Assembly (NCBI GenBank): GCA_034096865.1
Contig: JAWQFJ010026718.1
Location: 1 to 37,500 of the forward strand
Direction of reading: 5' to 3'
Length of the DNA stretch: 37,500 bases
Source of the DNA: Theodoxus fluviatilis
Taxonomy: Eukaryota; Mollusca; Gastropoda; Cycloneritida; Neritidae
Shown one piece after another: positions 18,353 through 27,849 of the stretch; the stretch's first letter is position 1, and each line of letters opens with the position of its first letter. Made by a program: the position numbers and the translations under genes. The notes below the pieces were generated by a model. That model was not told where the DNA came from and did not search any database. It saw nothing but the letters and a program-made list of their open reading frames with translations.

Positions 18353-18595
18353 GTACTCCCCTTGTGGGTCAGGGAATGAAAATGACGTTAAAGGCGAATG
18401 GCCAGGGTGTGACTTCTTGACTTGGTCGCACTTCAACCAACGCTGCTTACACGAATAGTCATTGGCCTTTTATAGCCTGCAAAGGTTGACAGGACGAAAA
18501 ACCTGATTCATCCATCCATTCATCCATCCATTCATCCATCCATCAATCCATTGATCGATCCATCCGTTCATTGATCAATTCATCCCTCCCAGCTA
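18353..18595 (+). mobile_element. diverged SINE-like element with CATC tail
   Basis: CCCCTTGTGGGTCAGGGAAT, ACACGAATAGTCATTGGCC and TTTTATAGCCTGCAAAGG follow the family order. A tail of about 85 bp made of CATCCATC and CAATCCAT-type units ends the copy. Much of the body is changed. Confidence 0.65.
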
Positions 18596-18599
18596 CATG

Positions 18600-19120
18600 T
18601 TCTGTGTGAACAAATACCAGTGAAGTACTGTTTATTTCCAGTGTTTACAAATAATGACTGTGCAAAAATCATTTGTGATTACCCGGGAAATCGGGAAGCC
18701 AAAGTTTGCTGCTACATAAACTCCGAAAACGAATGGGCTGTGAACCCTCAACCATCCATCCATCCACTGATATTAGCAACTTGTCGATTCCCTTCATCGC
18801 TCAGACTATACGATTGGGAGATGAAGTGGAAGTAAAACGGAGAGGCTATGAGCAGCGCGTGCACGTTGTGTTGTAAAAGACCCTTCCTGCGGCCGTGAGT
18901 CAGCGTCAGGTGTCAATGCTCTACAGTGTACAGAAAGTGAAGATGGGTAATGGTGTGTGACTGGGTATTTTCTCCTCTTTTTGTGTGTGGCCTTTTTCAT
19001 CAAGTGCTCGTGACGGATTGATCAAATGGCTCACTGATTAAACGCGTATAGTTGACAGCACTTCGGGATGAAATTATGATGATCAAGTCATAAAATAAAA
19101 TTAATAACTTGGTTTTAGTC
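18600..19120. other. unique-looking DNA, no gene recognised
   Basis: Only short frames. A small CATC cluster lies at 18748-18765. Nothing else can be supported. Confidence 0.5.
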
Positions 19121-19124
19121 TTAC

Positions 19125-20000
19125 CTTCGTCATCTTTTGGTGTCCATGTCCCTGAAAATCTTCTGCATCATTTCCGTATTGTACTGTGTCATTTCTCGCA
19201 CTTTTTTCAGCATTCCCACGATGAACATACTGTCTTTCCGCAGGCGTGAACTATTGGTCATCCACCTCTGTAACAGTACAAGCGCTACTTGCGTGGACTG
19301 GATGGTGTACTTTCTCATTCGTTTCTCTATAAAGTTGAGAAACCTCTACTCCAGTATCTCAGGAAGGTGGTACATGCAGAAGCGTCCTCTGCCAGCACTG
19401 CTTTCAATATGTCTGAGGCCGGCGCACTTCTTTCGCTTGCTCTAGTTTTGCCTGCAAAAGGCGATTGATCTGCTGTATCTGCACGCATTTCTCGCGGTGG
19501 ATATCGCGATGTATTAAAATTGTTGTGGCTTGTAGGGGAACGTTTCTGTTTAACTTTCCTCGCAGCTTGAAGAACTTCAAAGAAGTTTCCCGAAGCGTCC
19601 TCATTTCATCACAGGCTACATCTTAGCTCAAACTTGGCTCATAACTTGTTGGACAGGAGTGTGACCTATTCATCTCCATCTCCCGGATTTGCCGGAAATT
19701 GAGTCCCATTCACCACAGCCAGATACTTCTAGACCGACTAAAGTGTGTAGCATCTTGCTGCACAAGACCTGAGCTGCTCCCGACTTGTTGTCGATACAAC
19801 ACCAGGCGTTAATGGCTGTTCACATTTTGCAACTAAACCTCGTTCAGCTAATGCTTAAAAGGTCCCCCTCAGAGTAGCTGTCCGATCCTGCTGGGAGTAT
19901 CATCTGAGGCGGCTTTCTCAGAAGTTTGTCGAAAGCATCGTACACGATCATCTCACGGGAAAAGAGGGGTGTTTCATTTCCAAAAACTTGTTCTTAATGT
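19125..20000 (-). pseudogene. unidentified protein-coding remnant on the minus strand
   Basis: Several minus-strand segments read like real protein but change frame or meet stops. They include EMIVYDAFDKLLRKPPQMIL (about 19950-19880), TAINAWCCIDNKSG (about 19820-19780), a 66-codon open segment at 19404-19604 (QATTILIHRDIHREKCVQIQ, then a helical, coiled-coil-like stretch), and 19130-19318 (IQSTQVALVLLQRWMTNSS, then MLKKVREMTQYN). A donor-like GAAG|GTAAGAC follows at 19125. Stops and shifts between the parts suggest a decayed gene, though introns could explain some breaks. The MITE at 20004 begins exactly where it ends upstream. I cannot name the family. Confidence 0.4.
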
Positions 20001-20003
20001 TCA

Positions 20004-20529
20004 GGGGCGGGTTTCAAAATGCGAAGATCTCGGTAGATCTACGCAGATCTCGCCGAATGGGCAGTTTCATTCTTTGCTTGCTATCGAGCCAATCGTAGAC
20101 GAGCGTAGATTGAGCGAGGCAGCTTGAGAGGTGCCTAGCTTTTAAGATTCAAGATGGCGGACAGCATGAGTACAGTGCGCGCCGCCATCTTGGAGACAAA
20201 AGTTCGGCGTGGATGCGTTGACCTGCATTCGATGTGTAAACTGTAGGAGGTTTCACGATCTATTAATGCATTCAACATACACCTTTGATAAATTAATGCT
20301 GTGCATGGCTTATATTTTCTTTGGATGGGTTGCTAGTATCTCGAAATAGAGCGTTTTCTGAATGAACCGGCAACACGTCGGCCATTGAAATGTGGCTAGT
20401 TCACCTCTTGTCGTGACGTCTACGCATGCGCATTAGTTCGTCACGTTGGGTAGTTTCTTTTTTAGCTAGCTCTTACTGCGAAGCAAGATCTTGCGACCAA
20501 GATCGACTACCTATTTTGAAACCCGCCCC
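20004..20529 (-). mobile_element. 526-bp MITE, copy 2 (inverted relative to copy 1)
   Basis: It has the same 17-bp perfect ends as copy 1 and nearly the same sequence throughout, in reverse orientation. It is 42 bp longer because of one extra segment at 20151-20192. TCA before and TGA after extend the inverted repeat to 20 bp, so no simple target duplication can be fixed. Confidence 0.9.
20150..20192. repeat. 42-bp extra segment with inverted ends inside MITE copy 2
   Basis: CAAGATGGCGG (20150-20160) pairs with CCGCCATCTTG (20182-20192). The segment is absent from copy 1, where TTTAAGATTC joins GAGACAAAAG directly. Its length accounts for the whole size difference between the copies. AAGATGGCGG also matches the YY1 core (AAnATGGCGGC-type). 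Confidence 0.85.
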
Positions 20530-20715
20530 TGAGGTCAGTGCTCAAAGTGAGCGCTCGCAAAGTCCACATGTTTTTTCCTGCATGACCTTGTCCACGCAGG
20601 CGCTCGCCGTGAGCGCTCATCCCTGAACATGTTTTTGTAGCCTCTGGTCCCTCGAGGTGATCGCTTCTGGGAAACCCGCTAGTACTAAAAGTATCATTGA
20701 AACAGTAGAAAGCTA

Positions 20716-20742
20716 TTGAGTCTCTGTCTCTCTCTCTGTCTC

Positions 20743-20793
<51 letters not shown>

Positions 20794-20945
20794 GTCTCTC
20801 TCTCTGTCTGTCTTTGTCTCTGTCTCTGTCTCTGTCTCTGTCTCTCTCTCTCACCACGTTTGAATATTTTGCCTCAAGGGCTGAATGTAAGAAAGGCACT
20901 ACTGCCTAATTCACTACTCTTGTAAAATAAAGTTCGTTCGTTCGT

Positions 20946-20994
<49 letters not shown>

Positions 20995-20995
20995 A
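20716..20995. repeat. (TC)n and (TCTG)n microsatellites with a retroposon tail between
   Basis: 20718-20852 is a TC/TCTG tract and 20948-20993 a TC run. Between them AATAAAGTTCGTTCGTTCG (about 20927-20945) looks like the end of another retroposon with a TTCG tail. Confidence 0.8.
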
Positions 20996-21292
20996 AACCA
21001 TGTTTTCCCTTGCCGTGAGTAAAGACGGTATGAATGAGTTGGTGACAATGTATTTCTTAAATTTTTTATTTTATGAGTCAACAGATGCAGTAGAAGTAGT
21101 TTGTAAAAACAATTATCGAATCTTGTATTAGAAACAATTGCCCTAGTAATAAAGCTCACAACAGAGAAGTGCAAATCATCAACAAACAGGAAGAACGATG
21201 GGAGTTGTCTCGTACTGTTAAGAAGTATAATTGTGATTTTTATGCATTCAGATGCTATTCTGAACAGAAACGGCAAGTGCACAAGAGGGTTT

Positions 21293-21560
21293 TAATGTGT
21301 GTGTGTGTGTGTGTGTGTGTTTGTGTGTGCGCGCGTGTGCGCGTGCGTGTGTATATGCGTCTACATATATGTTTGCTAATGCATGTATATCTACGTGCAT
21401 GTGCGTTTAATTGCACGAATAGAAGCGTGTGCGTGATTCTTTTGTGTGTGCCTGCATGATTTTGTGCGAACTGGTAAGGCCAGGCATGCATGTGTGTGCG
21501 TGCATACTGAGATCTTCTGATGTGTGCGCGAGTGTGTGCGTAGCTGTGCGCGTGTGAGAC
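21293..21560. repeat. (TG)n tract and TG-rich flank
   Basis: A 28-bp TG run is followed by about 230 bp of degenerate TG/CG/CATG sequence. Frames here are simple-sequence products. Confidence 0.85.
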
Positions 21561-21973
21561 AGCTTGTGTGACGGTAAACAATTGACACCGAGTGTGGCCT
21601 TCATGCGAGGACAAACGCACGACAGAGCGTGGCCAAGCGCTCCAGTTTTTGTATGCAACCTGCGCTTGTGTCAGTGAATTCAGTGCGCATGCGCATAAGC
21701 GGATTCGTGTCAAGGAAACTCCAAAACTGCCAAACGAAATGTATTGTCGTGGAATGCAAGACGTCTGAAGAAAAAAGAGGGTGGAATGTTGTCTGGAGGT
21801 TCGAAATTAAAAATCAAATGATGGACAAACAAATACGAATTCATAACTTTCTCGTTAAGTCTGATGTACACTTGAATGTAACGGATATATATCAACGAAT
21901 GACCATGAGTCGTACATGGACACATAAAAGAGTTCACATGTTGCAATATATACAAAGATTGGTGGATAAACTT

Positions 21974-21975
<2 letters not shown>

Positions 21976-22052
<77 letters not shown>

Positions 22053-22060
22053 CACACACT
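21976..22060. repeat. (AC)n microsatellite, about 85 bp
   Basis: Nearly pure AC run with one CGC interruption, followed by degenerate GACCGACCA-type repeats to about 22200. Confidence 0.95.
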
Positions 22061-22199
22061 CGATGCAGTGGACAGACGAAATGTAATGATCGACAAAATT
22101 AATCGACCGACCACTTGACAGACCAACCCAACCGCTCGATCTACCGACCAACCATTCGAATGAGCAAACTAACGAGGTAGCGAACGAACGAGTGACAGA

Positions 22200-23770
22200 A
22201 ACGTTAAACGGACTGAGAGTCAGTCGCACAAATACAAGCAGACTTTCTAACACGCTGACGTATGATATGTCCATATGAGGAGGGACAATATTGAACAGTA
22301 TAGTGCCGGGCAAACATGTGTGTGCAAAAAAAACACACGATGAAATGATGAAATGCTGTCAAGGCAAGTTGCTGTTAGATTTGAGCACATTTTGAAACAA
22401 GATAATGTACCAGTGGATTATTTCTATGTAGTGCATCTTCTTCACAAAGAGTTGACGATAAACTTACATGGCCATCACATCGCTACCACGAGGAGAACAA
22501 ACAAACGCAGGAACGATCGGCACAACGAACGGATGAACGAGCTATGGAACACAACACTACCGTTCGAAATTTGTCGATGAAATTGCAGCGTCACCTTGAT
22601 CAGGTGACAGAGATGAAACACTATGCAAATGTGTGCGCACTCATCAACATCGTTATCACTGTGACGCCTCACGTATACACCACGTTTTGCACACACATTT
22701 GCACAGATTTTCATTGAACCCTCTGGGAGAAATGTTGTCGCGAGGACTACAACGACAATATTAAATTGAAAGACACATCAAAAACACTTTCTCCTGTGTA
22801 ACATATTCGCTGCCCGTCATGTTTCTCCTTTTTGATGAATAGCAATACTAAAGCTTCCAATTTGCTGCACACAACTGTAACCTGTCGCCATGGAGTTACA
22901 TGTGACCAGCAATGAGCAGATTTACGAAGCCTTCAGTCAATACTGAGCCAAAGGGATGGATTGCTGTGTTTCGAGCAAGTATGCACAAGTGGAAAATTTC
23001 ACACAGGACAGGGATTTTTTTTCTTAGATGCCTCAGTACTGCACTGCAGTTTACAAATCGTGACCACATTCCAAAATCGGTTAGATGAACATCGTAAACC
23101 ATGTCTGAAAATGTAGTTGGACATATTAGCAGTGTCTTCCGGATATAAACATTTAAAACATTGAATTAATTTGGATGGCGATCAGATAACTTCCACACGC
23201 AGTTCATTCCCTGTCGCTTCGCAAAGGGAATGAATGACTTTCCTGGACACGCAAAGCAAAACACACAATGTTCCCTGAAAATTTCATCGATTTCTTAACA
23301 TTGGAGAAATTTGGAGGCAACACTGTGTTGCTTTGCTTTCATGGTTGACTGCCTTCACTGTAACTCGCAAGAATCGCATAGGGGCATCCCACAAAGAAAC
23401 ATTGTTCATTCACTATTTTCAAAGTGCAGAAGCACTCAAATTCGTAGAGAAAAATATGAAATCATGGCATACAAACAACAACGAAGTGTTTACTAAGGTG
23501 ATAAATACAAGTATTTCGGTGGAACGTTGACCTTTTTGCACAAGGAAGGGATGTATCCTCTAAGTTCTTTTTCACATACATGCTGCATTCTACTGTCACA
23601 ATATTTCTGGGTTTATCGACCTACATGTCTTCCTCAGTGTTTCACTCTGTTTCCAACCTTGAAATACGATTAGAAAGTCTTACACGCACGCTTTTTTCTC
23701 TCGCGTCTGATTGCCCGTCAGTGTCTGTGTCAATCTGAATCTGAGATGCCTTTCGTAAATTTAGTTGGCA
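22200..23770. other. unique-looking DNA, no gene recognised
   Basis: Short frames only on both strands. None shows a domain motif or consistent splice sites I can support. Confidence 0.5.
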
Positions 23771-23771
23771 T

Positions 23772-24280
23772 CTAACTCCAACAACTTGCCATTTCTGTGC
23801 CAGACTGATATCTGGCGTTCTGAATGGTCAGTGCTTGACCGCAAGGGAGCCTAGGACGCCAGTGATCGCTTTCACCAGAATTCGGCCTCTCATCTACATG
23901 GCACTGGGCATTTGGTGTCTCTGCTGCGAAGATGGGCAAACACTTGTTTGACGAGTCATAAGCTCTATCTCGCATTAAAGCCACATCAACCCGGCGAGTC
24001 ATTTTCAGTTTCTCCTGCTTTTGAAGTCCCTGCTTTCTTAAGCACACTGCTTCTCAAAGAAATGAATGTCATTTAAGTTCATACTTAAGCCTGCAGTGAC
24101 TGCTGGGAAATGTCATTGAGGACCTGCAGATCATGTGCGGGTACAGGGGAAGTAACTCTGCGTGGTTTGGAACGTCGCGCGCTCACACAGGGAAGTGGCG
24201 GAGCATTTTCCAGTGCTCTGTACTCGATTTCTAATGGCGAATTCATTATCGAAAGCATCTCATCACACATCTCAATTTCA
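23772..24280 (-). other. coding-like minus-strand segments, unidentified
   Basis: Two open minus-strand segments follow each other: 24085-24270 (with SPLEIEYRALENAPPLP and HDLQVLNDISQQSLQA) and 23772-24047 (CLRKQGLQKQEKLKMTRRVD and 70 further residues). A possible acceptor TTCATTTCTTTGAGAAGCAG precedes the second. The sense looks protein-like, but no family is recognised, and the gap between them is too short for a normal intron. Chance frames remain possible. Confidence 0.25.
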
Positions 24281-24540
24281 CTTCTGCTTACACTACCTCC
24301 AATTTCGGCATTTCACACGTGTCTAAAGGTTTCCATGCACGACGGTCACAAACACTGCATCGACAAGGTCGCCTGCGTTCACGGAGTTGTATTCAGCGAT
24401 CAGCAAACAGTCGCTGTTTCACAGATCAGCTGACCCTCTTTGTCTCGAACTTGACTGACTTGATCTAGACTGATTCCGCTTCAACAGCTCAGATCCACCT
24501 GAATGACGGCTGTTCAGTCATTTTATCAGTTTTGGTGGGT

Positions 24541-24565
24541 CCCCCCCCCCCCCCCCCCCCCCCCC
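24541..24565 (+). repeat. run of 25 C
   Basis: An uninterrupted C25 (G25 on the minus strand), preceded by GGTGGGT. Confidence 0.98.
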
Positions 24566-24569
24566 TACA

Positions 24570-25440
24570 TTCTTAACTCCAACCACAGCGAAACTGTTAT
24601 TTCAACGACTGGTTCAAAAGATTTATCTGCTTGGGTCTCTATGCCTAATATACCAAGGTAATGACATCATTTCCTGTTAAGTCTGTAACCTATTCAGGTC
24701 AAGTTTCCCGTTACCGAAAGTTTAGCCTGCTCTTTATAACACCAATACTTTGACGCTTCCATGAATAGTCTATTGCAACTCTTCTAAAGATGCTTCTGGA
24801 GTCTTCTTTTGAAAGGAGAAGTCTCTGCAGCAGCAACCCGTGCCCCACAACTGCACTGACGCGGAATGATTGATGATGATGGAAATCAACGACTGATTTC
24901 AAACCAAGGCACGATTTTTCTTCGCCATCACATCCACGAGCTCCATCAACGCCACATTAGTAACAACGTTTTTCCATTATCAACAATTTCACATGTATGA
25001 CGTCAAGCACTTCGTAGTCCGAAATGTTGCAGTCAGAGACGCTTGTGAGGTCACAACACCCTCAGCCTTTCTAGCCTCCATACAGACGTTGTTGTACTCT
25101 CATGCCCATGCTTCAGTGCCGCTACCATGACGCCCAAAGGGTGAATACACTGTATCGTATTGAATACCTTATACTGATGTAAGAAAAGTAAACTTGTACC
25201 TCAGGTTCAAAATACTTCATTCAGTACTCTCATTTCAAAAGTAGCCGTATTTTTAATCAAGACGCACCTTTCTTCAATTCTCATGGCGACTTCTCAAAAG
25301 TGACAACTTACGCTTCATTATGATACTGCTGTTGCCACAGTCAGATGACACGAATGGTAAACAAAAACACTTGAAATTCAGTGTAGTGAGTACTTCGTTA
25401 CATGGCTTCGATTCCAGCCCATTTACTAGAATGCAGACGT
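24570..25440. other. no gene recognised; possible 3' flank of the Ly6-type gene
   Basis: Frames are short and without motifs. The region 25440-25828 lies directly downstream of the Ly6-type stop and could be 3' UTR. Confidence 0.4.
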
Positions 25441-25828
25441 GAATCACATTGTGTCAGTGCCGTTACTACAGAACCACTCTATCTCTAGCGGCACTCCAGC
25501 CTGCTGGCAGTGAATACACTGATGTATTGTTCTTGTATTAGTCACACTGCCAGATCCTAAGCAAGGTGCTCCAACTCTTTGCTTTGGCACATCCAGCACT
25601 ATGTGTTCTGTGATGTTACCCCCCAAAGAATTACAAAGCAAGATATCTACCCAGATATCGCCGCACTCGGTAAGGTGTTCAGAACATAACACTACCCAGC
25701 ATAATTAGTCACAGCAGCAAACAAAGACCTCCAGAACACCGATCAGCTGTCTTAACTACTCGTCGGAGATGTCTTCACAGTAAACAGGCATTTGCAAAAC
25801 AAAAGAACGGACTCCATTTTCAGTGATG

Positions 25829-26493
25829 TCACCGCAACAGAACGCGGAGCAGGCAGGAAGCGAGGATCAGGCAGAGCGTCATGACTTGGGGTGTGACGTA
25901 AGCATGTGACGTCACTGCAGCGTTGCACAGGTCCCTGTCGTCACAGCAGAGGCGACGCAGACAGCCCCTGGTGGTGTGCAGGTCGTGGGTGCAGTTGAGG
26001 AAGTCATCTTGGGGATAGCACTCTGCACAGCTTCGCACGAAGGACATGTACACCTTGTCCGACTTCTCGTTGTGCATCTCGTAGAAGGTTTTCTGCCAAC
26101 AGACAAGTGTAGCGCAAATAAAAGTGGAGCATATGCAAATGTTGAAATAATTTGCACAATCTACCTTAAGTTTTGAAAATTGCTTTCTCACTTGTCATAT
26201 TTCAAAATTACGGAGCAAATGTGTTCGTCATATAGACTTGTTTTCTTTTGTTTTAAAGGTCAGCTAAATTTGTGCTGTGCAATGATGTGCAAACACAACA
26301 TACAGTAAGAAAATATTTCAGCGGTGATAGTAAATCCTACAGAGAAAAAACAGAAACAAACAACTTCGGACGTGAAATCGTACCGTATAATAGCATCATT
26401 CGTCAACGAGTACATGTGAGTGGTTGTTTCAATGCGTCACTATGATTCTGTATCCTTTACAATTTGTGCGTCGTGTGCACAGATGGGTGTGTA

Positions 26494-26535
<42 letters not shown>

Positions 26536-27045
26536 CATGCACGCGTGAGTGTCTGTGCGTGCGTGTGCATGTATGTGTGCGGGCATGCATTAAGGCATGC
26601 AACATGTCAGCTGCAAGCTGGGAGTTCCTGGCAGCAGATCACAACGGTGACAATGCCTGGCGCTCGGCTGTCCCCGATAACACAGCATCCGATGATCTCC
26701 GGTTGCACAACCCTGACCAGAGGCATATGGCACATGGAGGCAGCTCACCAACAAAGGAACCAATGTCTTTGACGTGGAGCGCCAGGCCAGCCTCGACAGG
26801 AAACGCCAGGCCAGGAAAGACAGAGTACATATCCTGCTGTTGTTGCCCTGTGTGTAGGCACACCTGCACATCGCAGTTTGGCCTGCAGTCCCACAGGAGA
26901 CAACACTAACGTCATCTTCGCTGTGCGAGGGACTTCAATGATGATGTTTTAAAGGCACGAGTGTTTGTTTGTCCGCCCATCCGTCTGGCCTTCCTATTGT
27001 CAGACTACCTGTCACTCCATCCGTCCCCCATCCCCTATCCCCCAA

Positions 27046-27135
<90 letters not shown>

Positions 27136-27258
27136 GCCTTACCTGACATTGCTGTCCTGGTTCACAGGAGACTTTCTTGGCTTTGTAATTGCTGCTTGGG
27201 TCTTCGTCACAGTTGTCAGCAATGCAATGCCAGCAACTCAGTCCGCTTACCGTGTACC
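25829..27258 (-). CDS. Ly6/uPAR (three-finger) domain protein, GPI-anchor type, last two exons
   Basis: Exon a (27143-27258) is bounded by CTGCTTGCCAG and GTAAGGC, enters in phase 1 and leaves in phase 0. It encodes LSCWHCIADNCDEDPSSNYK and on to SCEPGQQCQ. Exon b (25829-26092) starts after TCTGTTGGCAG in phase 0. It continues with KTFYEMHNEKSDKVYMSFVR, RSCAECYPQDDFLNC and GCLRRLCCDDRDLCN, then a hydrophobic end VMTLCLILASCLLRVLLR and the stop. Twelve cysteines and the ending CC-x4-LCN are hallmarks of Ly6/uPAR three-finger domains; the hydrophobic tail fits a GPI-anchor signal, so the protein should sit on the outer cell surface. The signal-peptide exon must lie upstream of 27258 but was not found. 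The ligand or role cannot be told. The intron is 1050 bp and holds a LINE fragment and microsatellites. Confidence 0.85.
26490..26590. repeat. (TG)n microsatellite
   Basis: A TG run of about 40 bp at 26490-26530 with a degenerate GTGC/GCGTG extension, in the Ly6-type intron. Confidence 0.9.
26600..26909 (+). pseudogene. C-terminal end of a LINE ORF2 with a terminal zinc finger, in the Ly6-type intron
   Basis: One frame has WRQLTNKGTNVFDVERQ followed by ASLDRKRQARKDR, a basic helix common near the end of certain invertebrate LINE proteins. Another frame, ending at the stop 26907-26909, has a classical C2H2 finger CX2CX12HX3H (26844-26906, with FGLQSHRRQH). Both frames belong to one ancestral protein, so a frameshift lies between them. 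It is antisense to the host gene. Confidence 0.6.
27048..27131. repeat. (TC)n microsatellite, about 84 bp, next to the Ly6-type donor site
   Basis: A pure TC run ends 12 bp from the donor at 27142. On the transcript it is a GA run at the start of the intron. Confidence 0.95.
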
Positions 27259-27406
27259 CTGGCAAGCAGAAAGCAGAACCTGCATAGGGCAAGTGAACAT
27301 CATTTTTACTCCGAAGATACAGAGACATTAGCCACTCAGTTTGGCAAGCACGTGCTACAGATCACTTAAGACAGATCCGAAAAGTCTCGCATACACACAC
27401 GCTCAT

Positions 27407-27410
<4 letters not shown>

Positions 27411-27461
<51 letters not shown>
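27411..27461. repeat. (CA)n microsatellite
   Basis: A pure CA run of about 50 bp. Confidence 0.95.
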
Positions 27462-27462
<1 letters not shown>

Positions 27463-27640
27463 ATGCACACAAACGGGTGCTCAAATAAAGTGCTTTACAC
27501 CTCTGTTAAAGAACAGGAACACAGTATGATTTCGTATACTTTAAGACATGTACACTTACACCCTATCTCCTTCTCATCATTGCACACATGAACACATTTC
27601 ATTTCAAAGTCACACAGAGCACTGGAGGCTTTTGAAGGCA

Positions 27641-27837
27641 CCCCCCTGTGGGTTCGGGATAAGAATTGACCCACCACGTCTCCCTGCGCGATTCGTAAGA
27701 GGCGAATAACTAGGGACACCGTGACTGGATTACGTTTACTCTCAACTGTTCTAGTGATTTTAGTGTTTATTGGCCTTACATAGCCTAAAAGGCTGATAGC
27801 CCGTAAAACACTATACATCCATCCATCCATCCATCCA
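27641..27837 (+). mobile_element. full-length SINE-like element, 197 bp, family reference
   Basis: TTTTGAAGGCA occurs exactly at 27630-27640 and 27838-27848, an 11-bp target duplication that fixes both ends. The element starts CCCCCCTGTGGGTTCGGGAT, where GTGGGT can pair with ACCCAC 15 bases on. The body follows with GCGATTCGTAAGAGGCGAAT and AACTAGGGACACCGTGAC. It ends with the module GGCCTTACATAGCC, AAAAGGCTGATAGCCCGTAA and a CCAT tail. The B-box-like GGTTCGGGATA is present, but no A box or tRNA cloverleaf is seen, so its origin is open. Confidence 0.92.
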
Positions 27838-27849
27838 TTTTGAAGGCAT

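Noticed and set aside
20004..20529. hAT assignment of the MITE from its CAGGGGCGG-like end
   Set aside because: No 8-bp target duplication flanks either copy, so the superfamily is left open.
27641..27680. tRNA-derived SINE head
   Set aside because: Only a B-box-like GGTTCGGGATA is present; there is no A box at the right distance and no cloverleaf, so a tRNA origin is not claimed.
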